Origin: Epiperipatus broadwayi
Taxonomy: Eukaryota > Onychophora > Udeonychophora > Euonychophora > Peripatidae
Length of the DNA stretch: 64,000 nucleotides
Assembly (NCBI GenBank): GCA_028023455.1
Contig: JAQFVV010012397.1
Location: 5,320,237-5,384,236 of the forward strand
Reading direction: 5' to 3'
A program made the position numbers and the translations under genes. Below are positions 1-11,969 of the stretch, piece after piece. The notes beneath the pieces are model-generated. The model was not told the DNA's origin, did no database searches, and worked only from the letters and a program-made list of their open reading frames with translations. Numbering within the stretch: position 1 is the stretch's first letter; each line of letters starts with the position of its first letter.

Positions 1-569
1 ATACTCAAGAAAGTATAAGTGAGAGATAAGTTCTTTAAGAAATTAAAGAATGCTAAAGGAATTGGTTTCGATTTACATATATCTAAAGAAATTAGGAAAG
101 ACATGATGGAAAAATAAGCAGAAATGAAATAAAAATGAGAACGTTTAAATATAGAACAAATAAAGAAAAAACTTGAAGAAAGCTGCTGACTTAACACCCA
201 GAATATGTTTTTTCGAAATAAGTTGTAGTGATGATGATTATATATACATGAATGTATTGTAGAAAATATCTTATAAAAACATAATTACTTTCAAAATAAA
301 ATTGACATTCATTTCAGCTAATAGTCAGCTATTACTTTTTCAAGCGCTTTAGAAAAAAAGTTGAAATTGTCTGTATATACCTCATCATACTGCCTTAAAT
401 TCTAAAAAGTTTTAAAGCCAAATTTAGAAGATTTATTTATCATACTGCTAAAACAAAATGACAGTGAATCAGCAGCAGCCGACCTCTTCTCGCCTTTAAT
501 AAAAGTGCTACATAATAAGACACCAAATTAAGATATATTGTTAAATTTTCCTCACTTTATAAAGTCGCT
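1..569. other. AT-rich sequence without recognised gene
   Basis: I see no open frame of protein character, RNA gene or repeat that I can place. The stretch is A+T-rich with many stops in all frames. Confidence 0.5.
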
Positions 570-752
570 TTCACTTTGAATGACATTTAAAAATGTGATC
601 CATTTTCATAATTCTCTATCTTTACTAAATGAAAAAAACAACAACATAATTTTAAATAATTGATTTATTTTACCTTGCGATAGAGATTTTATTTCAAATG
701 TGTATATATATGAAATTTTATAACAAAGAATGCTATATTTAATAATTTAAAG
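570..752 (+). repeat. dispersed repeat R1, copy 1
   Basis: This block aligns by eye with 5459-5640. Shared landmarks in order are a stretch reading TGATCCATTTT, then TTTTTACTAAATG, then a GTAGAGATT or GATAGAGATT segment, a TGTATATA segment and GAAATTTTA.AACAAA.AATGCTA. The copies differ by small indels and substitutions. No coding potential is seen and the class is unknown. Confidence 0.6.
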
Positions 753-832
753 AATGCTATCTATACACTTTTCATTTTACAAATATGATGAACCCACATA
801 TAGTTATTGCCACCTTATTCCACAAGGCCTTC

Positions 833-840
<8 letters not shown>

Positions 841-879
<39 letters not shown>
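841..879. repeat. (TA)n microsatellite
   Basis: About twenty uninterrupted TA dinucleotides, lying just upstream of the LINE endonuclease fragment. Confidence 0.95.
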
Positions 880-881
<2 letters not shown>

Positions 882-894
882 AAATGAATTGCTC

Positions 895-1345
895 ATCCAA
901 CAGATAATCCAACAGATCAACATCACACTTACCTCCACCCTTTTCCTACTATTTTCCTGGGAGACTTCAACACCTCTTACTAGAAATTTACAGCTAAATA
1001 TATTCAACGCCTTAATACAAGATTCCTGAGTGGAGAAGGCTTCCTCCCACCAAATGTCTTCCCCTTCTATACAAGGACGTATACCTCACTGATAGACCTC
1101 ATCTACTATACTCCCAATTTACACATTTTCTAATTGACCCCTCACTCTAACCTATAGGCTTCTCCGACTACTTGGCATTATCCTTTAAGCTATCTCTAAA
1201 CTTTGATTCATGCAATATTCCAAGACTTAGCACAACCACAAGAATCCTCCTCAAATCTACATCACCTGAAGCCATCACTTCTGAGGCATACTTATATTTT
1301 CATAAGATTCATATTCTTTCTCTGCCACCAGTCAATGCCTGATTT
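895..1345 (+). pseudogene. LINE endonuclease-domain fragment
   Basis: This is the C-terminal half of an apurinic-type (APE) endonuclease domain from a non-LTR retrotransposon ORF2. One frame carries IFLGDFNTSY near 951-980, matching the GDFN motif. After an in-frame stop it reads YTRTYTSLIDLIYYTPNL near 1066-1120, matching the S-x-I-D motif. A different frame then gives GFSDYLALSFKLSL near 1158-1200, matching the SDH-x-ALSF motif with His replaced by Tyr. The domain is broken by at least one stop and one frameshift and has no upstream EN motifs or downstream reverse transcriptase. Base composition is clearly richer in C than the flanks. The clade (CR1, Jockey or RTE-like) cannot be fixed from this piece. 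I infer a dead, truncated insertion. Confidence 0.7.
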
Positions 1346-1388
1346 TCCTTCATCTATATTTTAATATCCCTAATCTAATTTTTATATT

Positions 1389-1582
1389 AAGGAATTTAAA
1401 CCATATATGAATAAAAAACTAATTGATTTTATAAAAAATAAAAACTAGTCACATCATTTGCAAAAAAATAGAACTTTTAGAAACAATAATTAATTATAAA
1501 GTAAGTTTAAAAAAGGAAAAATTTTTTATAGTAGGGAATTTAAACAATATAGGAATAAAAGAAAAAAAAAACTAATTGATTG
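1389..1582 (+). repeat. imperfect direct repeat pair
   Basis: GGAATTTAAAC followed by an ATA-rich run and then AAAAACTAATTGATT occurs near 1390-1428 and again near 1537-1582. This may be part of the PLE-derived tail that follows. Confidence 0.5.
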
Positions 1583-1599
1583 TTGTGGGTGATGGGACT

Positions 1600-1930
1600 G
1601 GTTTTGAGGTATTTTATCTAAATATAATTTAAACAGAGTGTTTTAAATAGAAGTTTAAATTGTAGGTTGTTTTAAATAGAGGAAGGTAATGTTCTAATGT
1701 TTTATATTAAATTTATGTCTTTAAAGGGAAAATAGATTTTTTTTTTAAAAAAGAATTTTTTATTTTGAGAAGATTTGAAATATATGTAGAGTTTAATGAT
1801 TATATAATGTTTTATTTTATTTGTTTTATTATTTTTTGTATATTTTAGTGGCTTGAAAAAGACTATAAGGAAGTAAATAGTCGAAACGTTGCCCTTGAAA
1901 TTAAAATTCATATAGTCATAATAATAAAAA
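1600..1930 (+). mobile_element. PLE 3' tail fragment with hairpin
   Basis: This resembles the 3' end of the PLE near 62.46-62.9 kb (which lies on the minus strand). Both have two TTTTAAATAGA motifs. Both then carry CTTGAAAA followed by a 6-bp hairpin GACTAT/ATAGTC (here 1861-1866 with 1877-1882), then GAAACGTTG. PLE tails commonly carry a hairpin followed by GAAACG, and some PLEs encode hammerhead ribozymes. Here the CUGANGA part of a hammerhead core is absent, so no active ribozyme is claimed. No coding part is present, so this is a severely 5'-truncated or decayed copy. The 69-codon minus-strand frame over the region is not considered real. Confidence 0.55.
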
Positions 1931-4900
1931 ACAAGTTTTTTAAAGAAAATTGGTTTGTGATTTTATATTTTGATGAATATTGTTTATACTGACTATTTTT
2001 AAAAGAAAAAAGAAGTTCAAGATTAAAGGTTATGCTACCCTAATTTCAAACTATACTTCATGTAATAAAGTGCCATTATCACTCCTAATGGAACTCGAAT
2101 CACTCAATAACACCATAAAATTCTTTCTCTTAATACAATTCCTATAGAATTCATCATTAACTTGAAAAGACCTGCTCTGAAGGTTCGGGTTACCTACACA
2201 AAGCTGTGGTTTTGCATGGATAAAAGTTTAGAACTATCTTTGTACATTTTGAGACATGCAAGCATAGTCATCTGTCACCAAGACACTAAATTCCCAGCTC
2301 ATTCCTTTGTCCCTATGCATCATATTAGTCCTTATAGACTGTGCCATGCAAGATGTGTCAATATTGAACTCATACATCTCTGAATACCATTTAATGTATC
2401 CTATGTCTAATTTTATCATAAGCTGTAACCAAATTTTAGAATAAATATTTTATATTTTTATAAAAAAAAATATGATGAAATTATTATAACAATAAACAAA
2501 TCTTGTATTTGCAAAATAATCTTGAGTTTCATATTATGAAAACCTAGTTCTCTATTCAAGGCCAGGCTGAAGTAATTGCCACTATGATACTATGACTTAA
2601 TAACAATATCTGATGATTGTTAATGATAGTTTGGCTGTTTATTGTTTTCTTGTGGTAATATATATTGGTTATCTCGCTATTAAATTTTAATGAGTTTATT
2701 ACAGCACTAAAATTTACACTTTTTTCAATCAATATAATTAAAAAAAATAAGTAAACTCAAATAGCTATTGCAGGGAGAATTTTTTCTAACATACTAGTTA
2801 GAAAAATAGTATAAATAATATTATTGACCAGACTAATCAATTTTTTGATGGTGAGTTTCTTTTATTCTCTAGCTACCAATAATTGGATATCATGTATTAA
2901 ACAAAAAATTAGATATTTACAAAGGGGGCTTGATTATAAGATTTTTTAAAAAAGTTGTCCATAAAATTGTCATATACCTGAAAAATATTTTCAATATCCA
3001 CATGAATTTGAACCCAGATTATAGGTATAGAGAGTAAATATAAATCAATGGTCACTCTCTGAATTAGGAAGAATTGGAAGAGACAATTTTTGATGACTAA
3101 AGTTTTTGGAGAATAAAATATTATTAATAATTTTTGAAATTTTAAAATAATGATAATATTCTGTATTGTTTATCACAATGTTAGGGAACTAAAGGTTCTA
3201 TACTAAAGCTCAACATATTTTGATGTTCAAATGTCACATGATCTATTGAGTGAATAATAATTAGATTGTGTTTTGATTGTAATAATCTGATTATTTAAAT
3301 GGAACTGATTTGTTATATCACCTGCAAAATTAGTCTAACAGTAGACTTTGTAACAAAAAAAAAGATCTTAGAGTTTTATTATTAAATAAAAAAAAATGTT
3401 AATAGATTTTATATGAATGATAACAGTGAAACCCATATTTGTAAGAGAAAGAGCAAGAATAAATTGTGTTTATTGCTTATTCAGTTGCAAAGCTGAATGC
3501 AAGAATGAAATTAATATATAGTATCAATACTTCTATTAAGTTGTTGTAGATGTTAAAACATTACTAACCATTTGTACAGAGTCTACATAAAGATTGATAA
3601 TGATGAAATATAAGAAGTTAACAGCAATAAATACTTTGGCCACATTACTTACACATAATTAAACTTGGATAGAGGGCTTTTGATATAGGTTAATTGATAT
3701 TAATAAAATTATATTTTAAATGTTTAAAAAGGAAGACACTTTAATAACTGTTTAACAAGATGAATAAAAGCAAATATATGGGTGAGACAACAAACTGTTA
3801 TTGTTGATTAGTGAAATAAGTAAGAAGCTGAAATGTATATAGATTGAACATATTTTAGAAAAAGATGACAAATAGATGGACAGTTATAAATCTGTTAAAC
3901 TTGATTTCATAATGTCTTAAATTTAGAATCCATAAAACTGTAAAAGATTTAAAAAGTGAACTGATAAATGGATGGATGAATTAAAAAAAATTGAGTAATC
4001 AAAGAAAGTATTGGTTAGAATAAGTAGTTTAAATTTGGAGACATTTATCTTGCATAGATCAAAAGTGATTGAGGATGATCATAGTAATAACATTTAAGCT
4101 GTATGCTCTTAAGTTTAATTTTTTTTTTCAATTTGAGTATTTGCATATTAATAATTGCTTGCCACCAATTTTTATCATATTTTTTATTAAAGGTGTGCAT
4201 AATAAGATTTAATAAATTTTGATTATAACATAACATATAAAATATTGGAAATACTTATAATATAAATGGGTCTGTTAAAAGCGTCGTTTGTATTGCTACT
4301 CAAAGTGGTGGAATACTAGTAAGCTAGCTATAGCGAAGAAAATTAATCTTTAATTTTATATAGGCATTTTTTTAATTTTGTAAAATTATTCTAGTGGATT
4401 TTGTTTATATATATGATTGCTACAGAATTGTGAACAACAACATAAATCATTGAGTCTAATACAACTAATTGATGAGAAGTTGAAAGCTTTTAAGTCATGA
4501 TTCTGAGTGGCCATGTCTTATTTGTGCTCATTAGTAATTTATCAGACTAGAAGCTTAAATTTAAGATTTGACTTTAATTTATACATGATTTTGTTTTAAG
4601 TAATATTCTTACTGTTTTTATCAATTATATAATCCTTATTACCTTAAAATAGAATAACAAAATTCGGACGAAAAAAAAAAAAACTTAAAAAATATTGACA
4701 GTGAAGGTTATGATTATATTTGATTAAAAATATTTCACACTGCACAATAAATAAATGGAAAAACGAGGTTTAAACCTGGGCATCCAAAGCCAGGATCAGG
4801 TTTTATTTTAATATTTTTGTAGATTAATGAAGTTTAATTCTGACAACATAGTTTATTGTTATTTGTGAATTTGTGTAAATATTTGTATATAAACTAAAAA

Positions 4901-5322
4901 CATTGCCTCAGATACACGCATGGAAATGTTTATAGTTTTTACTTTGAATATAGCTGTTCTTTGTTTATAACTATTGTGACACATTATTTTTATTTGTTTC
5001 TTTCTATTTTAAATAAATACACTCATTTATAACTTTAAAACATATCTTTTAAGTTTATTTTTATTGTTTGTTATGGTTGATTGCATATATATATATATAC
5101 AAACTTGCTTACTAATATTAATACTATTAGATTTTTATTGAATTCACTTATAGAAGCATATTTTTCTCTATTATAACATTCCTTTAACCGTTTGTAAAAA
5201 TTTAATCGCCGAAAGTTACATTAATCATAGATAAAAACATGCTGCCATAAACAAATTAAAACATATATATAATAAAATACATTCTACCAGAGTATGTAGG
5301 CAATTATCGACTATTATTTATT
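1931..5322. other. AT-rich intergenic or intronic sequence
   Basis: No gene is recognised. Around 2030-2420 the sequence has more G+C and short open frames on both strands (73 and 61 codons), without any motif I know; it may be a decayed element. The rest is A+T-rich with many stops. Confidence 0.5.
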
Positions 5323-5343
5323 AAATCTTTGGACTTTTTTTTT

Positions 5344-5448
5344 CATATGTCATAGCATTGACCGGGAGGCGAACTCGCAACAACCGTCTGCAACCAACTG
5401 CTTGCTTGCAAGGCTGCTACGCTGACCTCTCGGACAATAACGCTTGAC
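5344..5448 (-). mobile_element. tRNA-Gly-like mini-SINE, copy 1
   Basis: On the minus strand it begins GTCAAGCG, has an A-box-like TTGTCCGAGAGGTCAGCG and a GC-rich B-box region, and ends ATGACATATG with an A-run (T-run on the plus strand). The 10-bp direct repeat AAATCTTTGG at 5323-5332 and 5449-5458 flanks it and reads as a target-site duplication. The anticodon-loop position reads TGC instead of the TCC of the presumed tRNA-Gly ancestor. The B-box arm carries extra bases. It sits inside repeat R1. It is a retroposon, not a working tRNA gene. Confidence 0.8.
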
Positions 5449-5458
5449 AAATCTTTGG

Positions 5459-5640
5459 TACTTTGAGCGACATTTAAAATTGTGATCCATTTTTATAATT
5501 CTGTATTTTTACTAAATGGGCTTTTTTTTAAAAAAAAAAAATTCTGATAAATATTAAACTTGCAGTAGAGATTATATTTTAATGTGTGTGTGTGTGTGTA
5601 TATAAATGAAATTTTAGAACAAATAATGCTACCAGTATAA
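5459..5640 (+). repeat. dispersed repeat R1, copy 2
   Basis: This aligns with 570-752 (see that entry). A (GT)n run of about nine units at 5582-5600 replaces the short TGTGTATA stretch of copy 1. The SINE at 5344-5448 appears to have inserted at its edge. Confidence 0.6.
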
Positions 5641-7714
5641 TTATCATTTTTCAAATATGAAATTATAATAATAATAACCAATTTTTTATTATTTATTTTA
5701 ATATATTTGCATAAGAGTCTTGAGTTTTGTATTAACTCTACATACATTAATTGTTGAAATATTTATAATAACTATTGCATTAGATGTTAATTATATCTAG
5801 GACATTTTTATTGTTAATCTAATTTCAGTAATTTATTTCAGAAATTTATCTGGGCAAAATATTTCTGTTATTAATTTGGTGTTGGCTGAACAAAAAATTG
5901 TAAATATATTTATTAAAAATAAGATTATTGTGAATAATAGAGGAATAACTATAATAGCTGTAATTATCAGTCATAATCATACAATTTTAATGCTATTAGG
6001 GAAGTTAGTTGGCAATACAAAATTACAGAGAATGTTCTTCATTTTGCAGAATTTAATCATAAATGAATAATAGTGTAAATGGTCTTTATAGGTTTATCCA
6101 TATAAGGTTAAAATGTTATCACATTGAATATTATTAGTGTACATATTCTTTTACTCTTAAAACCAGAAACAGCATTGCAAGAATTGTGTAATAAACTCTG
6201 AAAAACTTAAAATATTGTTGTAATCAAATGAGAATAATAGCATTTGTTGGAAATGAGACTGCAGAGAAATAAGAAACAACTTATCAAAAGAGCAACATTA
6301 TTTTATTTTGAAAATGATATTCTAAACATTCTTAAGAATATTATAGTGAACATTAAAGGTCATATTTTTGAAATTCGTATAGTGTGTATTACGCAGAACT
6401 ATAAATAACATAATTCTCACAACTTAATGCATCTGCCTTGCAATAAATATTGTTTTCAGAACATATATTGTTACTTACTATAATAATTTACAGTCAAAAC
6501 AAAGCTAGCCACAAATAAAGCCATTTACTTTGTTGAATAAATCTTTTTTTTCTTTACTCTCATACTCAGATATGGAATGACATATAGTTAGGTAATCCAC
6601 TATAACATATTTCTTATTATATTTACAATAATGTAAGTAGTGTTAAACTTGTAAAAAAAATACATAGCAATAGTCTATGAGTTTTCAAAAACATTCAAAT
6701 TTGGATTATAGTTTGGAAAAGCTTCCCTGTCAACATAGCAAATTAAAGGATTTATTTATAAAATTTATGTGTTGACTTTTCCTGATTTTTCCAAGGTTTT
6801 GCAATGTTAACAAAATCACCAGATAGTCAATCACTGTCGTTGGATAAGTAGGGTAGGCACACAGACTGTAAATTTAAATGACCTTATCAGCAGATCAGCA
6901 ATTGCCCCTGACTATATTTGATAAAATATATAATATATAAAAATATATTAAAAATAGAATTAGTAAAGATATATGCCACAAAACTCAAGTGATTATGGTA
7001 GGAGATGAATAAGCAGCTTGAATAAGTTAGGCTTTTGTTTAATTTTGCCAAATGAAAAATAAGAAGTATTCTAGTTAGCAGCAGTGATATTTATAGCAGA
7101 ATTTATATAACAATTTTTCAGTGTCATTAAATTATGAAGTCCTTAGACAGCATTCCACCAACAATATTTTTCATAAACATTACACTTTAAGTTTATTCTG
7201 AACAGAGTTATTTAATATGGAATTTGGAACTTTTACTTGCTCATGATATGCAATTAAATTGAAAAAAAAAAAATTCCAAAAATTTTCAAAATTTAATATT
7301 GATTAATTTTACATAAAATTAAGATATAAAGATTAAGATGTAATTTTTAAATTAATAATATTTTATTACTTATAAGATATCCATATTATAAAATACTTAC
7401 ACAAATGCATGTATATACATTTTAAAAGTTTGAATATGATAAAACATTAAAAAAGTTATTTTTCATAATGTTTACTATATTGTAGGAATCAAACTTATGC
7501 CTTTAGCTTCTTGAATATCAAACTTTATGGCAATACTCTAACCAACAATTATAAAAGCATGCTTTTGGATATATATATATATATAGTCTTCACGACCTAT
7601 AATGTGATATAGTTGACAAAAGTTATGTCTTTAATAACCGAAATTATACTTCTATATACTAATTCGTCAAACATTTTATATTAAAACTTAATTGATTTTA
7701 TTTTTATTCTCTCT
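5641..7714. other. AT-rich sequence without recognised gene
   Basis: No open frame with protein character is seen. The 64-codon frame at 5876-6070 starts with a non-ATG codon and has a low-complexity hydrophobic translation, so it is not annotated. A moderately G+C-richer segment at 6710-6910 was not recognised. Confidence 0.5.
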
Positions 7715-7809
7715 CATATGTCATAGCATCGGCCGGGAAGCGAACCAGCTAACCCGGGACAACTTCTTGTAAGGCTGCCGTGCTGACCTCTCGACCACCA
7801 ACGCTTGAC
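7715..7809 (-). mobile_element. tRNA-Gly-like mini-SINE, copy 2
   Basis: The minus strand reads GTCAAGCGTTGGTGGTCGAG at its 5' end and GGCCGATGCTATGACATATG at its 3' end. The A box resembles TGGTCGAGAGG and the B box is GGTTCGCTTCC. The anticodon position reads TAC. The tail is CT-rich on the plus strand and no clean target-site duplication is visible. It clusters by sequence with copies at 19.7 and 43.4 kb. Confidence 0.8.
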
Positions 7810-9035
7810 AAATTTATTTTATTTATATATAAAATCTACATAAATTAAAGTTAATTAAAAAACGTAGAAACTTTGGATTTTAATAATTTAAAATATAAAA
7901 GAAATTTAATCAATTCACATTAACAAATAAATACACAATGAAATGAAATTATAAAGTAAACAAAATATTTTTTCTTACATTGTGGTGGATGATTACCCAT
8001 AGCATCAAATAAATAACATATGATAAAATAAGATCAGTTGGAGAATAATAAATAATTAATTACAAATCCCCCCCCCCCACTAATATAGATAATGTATCTT
8101 AACTCTTAACCTTTCGTTTGCTTTTTAATAATTATTTTTTTTGTGCAAAAAAATGTACAGCATTTCTTAGAAATGATTTTATTTTTATTCAAAAGTGAAA
8201 CTTAAATTGTAAATCAATTATCTTTTATCTTTTTCTATATCGTTAGTTCTCTTCTTAGTGTACAAGTATTGCCTAAATAAACTTCCTGGCTTATCTTAAA
8301 ATTCATAAAACGATTTTTTTTATCATTTTTCTAAATATAATGTTTTTTAAGTATTTTTTTTTTTGAAAAACAGTAACTTTTTTTTTTTTTTTGGATACAT
8401 GGCAACTTTTAAATATTTTCATTTCTTTGAATCACTTTATTTTTTAAACGTTGTCTGTTTTTATAACCAAATAGTAATTTATATTGGGGAAATTTCTTTG
8501 TCTTCATCTGTTAATTTGTATTCCAACTAAAATATGCATGTTAATTCTGGGATCAAATACTGACAGAATACAGAGTGTAACATATGATCATCATAAGTAG
8601 TAGTATGTCATTGTCTATCACTTTATTAGCATCTAATTTTAGAATTATATCCAAAACTTTATTGCAAACCACTATCATAATGTTTGTTCTATGGGTATAT
8701 TTCAGTTTACTATTCAATATTTTCATATTTTATACTTTGACTTAATCCTTCAAATTATATGTGTGTAATATATTTTTTCTTATATATCTATGATTTTAGC
8801 TTGATATTGAAAATAATACAAGAGAGAGATTTTATAAAGATAAGAGCAGCCATCTTATCTTTAACCTAAATTCTTAATTATATAGAGCAATCTGAAGCAG
8901 CTTGATTTGAGAGGTCCAAAATGTTTCTCTGTTCATTTTTACATCCATTATTTTCTTCCATACATTAACACATACAAAATCTTTTGATTTACTATGAGAC
9001 AATATAATATTATAAATTGGTTATTGTAATATGAA
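7810..9035. other. AT-rich sequence; homopolymer C run
   Basis: No gene is recognised. A run of about ten C lies near 8069-8078 and long T runs near 8350-8390. Confidence 0.5.
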
Positions 9036-9240
9036 ATTTGAATATATATTTATGAATGTGGAATATATATATTCCACCTTTATTGCTAAAAGTTGAATAT
9101 ATACTTTTGAATGTGGAATATATATATATATATATATTCCACCTTTATTGTTAAAAGAAGGTTGCCTTGACAACAGTTTGAAATTGTTGATTGTTATTGA
9201 TATTGGCATTGTTTAAGTGATGACTGGTTTTTAATGATAT
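9036..9240 (+). repeat. duplicated AT hairpin plus R3 block
   Basis: GAATGTGGAATATA...TATTCCACC followed by TTTATTG.TAAAAG occurs twice in tandem (about 9054-9092 and 9110-9155). Each copy is a perfect inverted repeat centred on an AT run. Immediately downstream, GAAGGTTGCCTTGACA and following bases (about 9155-9235) match a block I call R3, also present near 52.54 and 57.65 kb. Confidence 0.65.
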
Positions 9241-9414
9241 GTATATAAAACTTTTCCCAGATTTTTCCATGTAATGTTTCTTGATTTAATCAATAAATTC
9301 TTTGGCTGGATCACATTAGCTATCAACTGAATAATGAATGTTATAATAATCACTGTAGTGGCACTATAAGAATTAATTCTTTAATAGTATAAAATCCCTA
9401 TTGGCAGATTCAAT
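9241..9414. other. AT-rich spacer
   Basis: Nothing recognised. Confidence 0.5.
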
Positions 9415-9605
9415 TAAAGTTCCAAACTTTTGATTGATCAATTATATCACCAGTTAAAATATAATTATCTTTTAAAACTGTATTTGTTTTAGTTTAGTTT
9501 TTAAAATGTAAATTAATAATTCATTAGATTATTAAAGTGAATGAAAGTTTTTTAAAAAAAATAATCTATAGTGGTAAACATACAACAATGTTTGTTATTC
9601 CATTA
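9415..9605 (+). repeat. dispersed repeat R4, copy 1
   Basis: This aligns with 30595-30790. Shared landmarks are CAAACTTTTGATTGATCAATT or close, then TTAGTTT, AATAATT, GATTAT.AAAGTGAA.GAAAG and TTTTTT. The copy at 30.6 kb lies inside a gypsy element, so R4 is mobile or was mobile. No coding capacity is seen. Confidence 0.55.
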
Positions 9606-10204
9606 TAAATAGAAGTTGCACTTTGTTGATCTTTTTTGTCAATTTTCCTTAATGTAAAAATACACATTTTATACTAAAATCTGAATTCTTCTTCTAAAAT
9701 AATTTATATTTTACATACATTTTATAAAAAAATTCATAAATATATATAAAAAAAATTCTACAACATATATTTTCACTTTAAAAATCAAAATGAAAAATCA
9801 AACTGTCAAAATTTATTGATAGGTGATTTCTGGTAAAGAACAGAAGAAAACACCAATCAGCACTTTGAAAGGCAGTACTTACATCATTGGTATACTGTTA
9901 AATTTAAATATTATTGATTTATTAGTTGTAAATAAATTCTAAAGGTGGTAAGCATCATTCAGTAAGATATTCTCAATACAATAAATGTAAAATCAGCAAA
10001 ATTACATTAAAAATAGTGGTTTGAGAGTGAGGTAAAGCTGTATATAAAAATGACAGTACAGTAAAATTTACAGGATAATGTATAACAAGATTAAAGTTTC
10101 TATCTATAGAAAATAAATACCAAATGTCACTAAATCTTTAAGTTTTTTTTTATTTTGCTGTAATGAATACAATTTCTCCACCTTACTTTAAACACTTTTT
10201 TGCT
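9606..10204. other. AT-rich sequence without recognised gene
   Basis: Nothing recognised on either strand. Confidence 0.5.
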
Positions 10205-10852
10205 AATTTTTTTTATTGTATACATAATATACTATCTGATGTTTCCACTGCTCTGCTGTTTTCCTCAGAGTTATGATATAATGAGAAATAAAATAAATAA
10301 CTATATAAACAATACAATAAAAATAAATACAAATACAAAATGTAAAGAACATTTAAAAAAATAAATAAAAATAATATAAAATATAATAAAACGTAATGAA
10401 ATGAAAATAAATTAAATGTGATGAAATGGAATGAAAATCAAATCAAATAAAATAATCCAGATAATATAAAATAAAATATAAAACATTAAATAATTAGGAG
10501 ATTATTAAAAATATAGTAAAAGAAATAATGTATTTAAATTAATAGTTTTTCATAAATATATATTCAGACAGAAACATACTTGTGTAATCTATATTTATTT
10601 TATATTTCAATTTAATGTATATTTTATTTTAATTTTAATTCATCACTTTTAATCTATTTTAGTTTTATTGTTTTTTTATATTTTATTTTACATTATTTTT
10701 TTGTTTTGTTTACATTTTTATTTGCTTTTATTTGATTTTTATTGTATTATTTATATAGTTATTTATTTTATTTGTCATTATATTATAGCTCTGAGGAAAA
10801 ATGTAGGACTTGAAATATCAGATTGTTTGTATATATAGACAATCAAAATTTA
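10205..10852. mobile_element. 0.65-kb inverted repeat with GAGGAAAA...GAAA ends
   Basis: Two arms of roughly 270 bp (about 10205-10480 and 10575-10852) are inverted copies. The outer part of each arm, read outward, has CTCTGAGGAAAA, then a short variable stretch, then G(G/T)(A/G)AACATCAG or TTGAAATATCAG. The left arm thus contains CTGAGGA and GAAAC spaced as in a hammerhead core, but I cannot draw a convincing stem II. The arms are made mostly of AAATAAA-type simple sequence. It resembles an inverted pair of PLE-like 3' ends, though no protein remains. A DNA foldback element is the alternative. Confidence 0.55.
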
Positions 10853-11094
10853 TTTGCTAAAAAGTATTTGAAGTAAGGAGAGCAAACTGCATTAATGGAA
10901 AATAAGTACAGAAAATTTAAAAATATAAAATGTAAAAGAGGGATAAAAGAAAAAGAATCAGAATTTTTTCCATACATTATCACTTGATATATTGAAAATA
11001 TTCTATAGAAGGTATAATAAAATAACATCAGCATTAAATATATATCAAATTCTTGTATATGGTAAACATATGTTACTGTACATATGATAAAGAT
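10853..11094. other. AT-rich spacer
   Basis: Nothing recognised; the minus-strand 63-codon frame at 10843-11034 is hydrophobic low-complexity translation. Confidence 0.5.
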
Positions 11095-11215
11095 ATATAT
11101 GCGAGTTGCTGATCTTGGCCAACTGATGACTGCTGATTCAGTACATAATGCACCTTGGGAGTCATTTGTCTCTTAATGTATCTTTATTCATATAATTTGA
11201 AGAGCATATGTGGTG
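11095..11215 (+). repeat. M1 foldback family, degraded internal piece
   Basis: CCAACTGATGACTGCTGATT near 11120 matches the M1 internal sequence CCAACTGATGATTGCTGGTT at 45.3 kb, with flanking similarity. No terminal repeats are recognisable. Confidence 0.4.
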
Positions 11216-11300
11216 GTGTGGTGATTCAGTAAATTTTAATATACTTTGTGGATAATAAGTTTAAAATCAGCATTGAAGATACAAGTAAACATATATTGTG

Positions 11301-11371
11301 GACCGGGAAGCGAGCCCGGGCCAGCTGCTTGGAAGGCAGCTATGCTAACCGCTAGGCTATCAACGCTTGAC
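11301..11371 (-). mobile_element. tRNA-Gly-like mini-SINE, copy 3 (TCC anticodon)
   Basis: The minus strand reads GTCAAGCGTTGATAGCCTAG, then GCATAGCTGCCTTCCAAGCA (anticodon position TCC, Gly), then GGGCTCGCTTCCCGGTC. The body follows the general pattern of animal tRNA-Gly(UCC), which is how I identify the ancestor of the family. The 3' acceptor strand is missing, so it is not a functional tRNA. Confidence 0.75.
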
Positions 11372-11969
11372 TATCTTTGACTTTTTTTTTAAAATTACAT
11401 TTTTTTAAAAAATATTTTTTGAGTTAGAATAGTCATATTGATCATAATGATGACGTGATTAATGTAATTAATTTTTTCGTGTTTCAGTTGCATTTATACA
11501 AATACTTTACTGCATTGTTAAAATAAATAAATGTTGAGAACTATTTTTTTTGCAATGTTTGTTTTTTAAACTGCTGTGTTTCCCAGATTATTTATAATTT
11601 TGAAAGATATAAACGTGATTGTTTAAATTTAGTTCAAATAATTTTAGATTAATTACAAATATTTAAATTGAAGCAGGTGGAAAAATCAAAGAAAGGTAAA
11701 ATTGTTGTTTATTTAATTCTGTTTTTCATTTTAAGCAAATATCTTAAATATACACAATATGTAATTGTTTGCTATACATATTTTAAATTTTATCTATTTA
11801 TACATTCACATATATATTTATATACGCACACTTCGCACATTTAAATGTATATTCATTTTTAAGTTAACCTTATTTAATGGTGCGAACATAGATAATATAC
11901 ACATTCGGTATTACGTATATATAGTCCATGTTCTTAGTACTATCCAACTTTTATGAAATATGTTTACCA
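11372..11969. other. AT-rich sequence without recognised gene
   Basis: No gene. The 63-codon frame at 11765-11956 is made of AT-rich simple codons and is not supported. Confidence 0.5.

Noticed and set aside
2162-2419. Small protein genes on both strands
   Set aside because: Overlapping shadow frames without start context, motif or exon signals.
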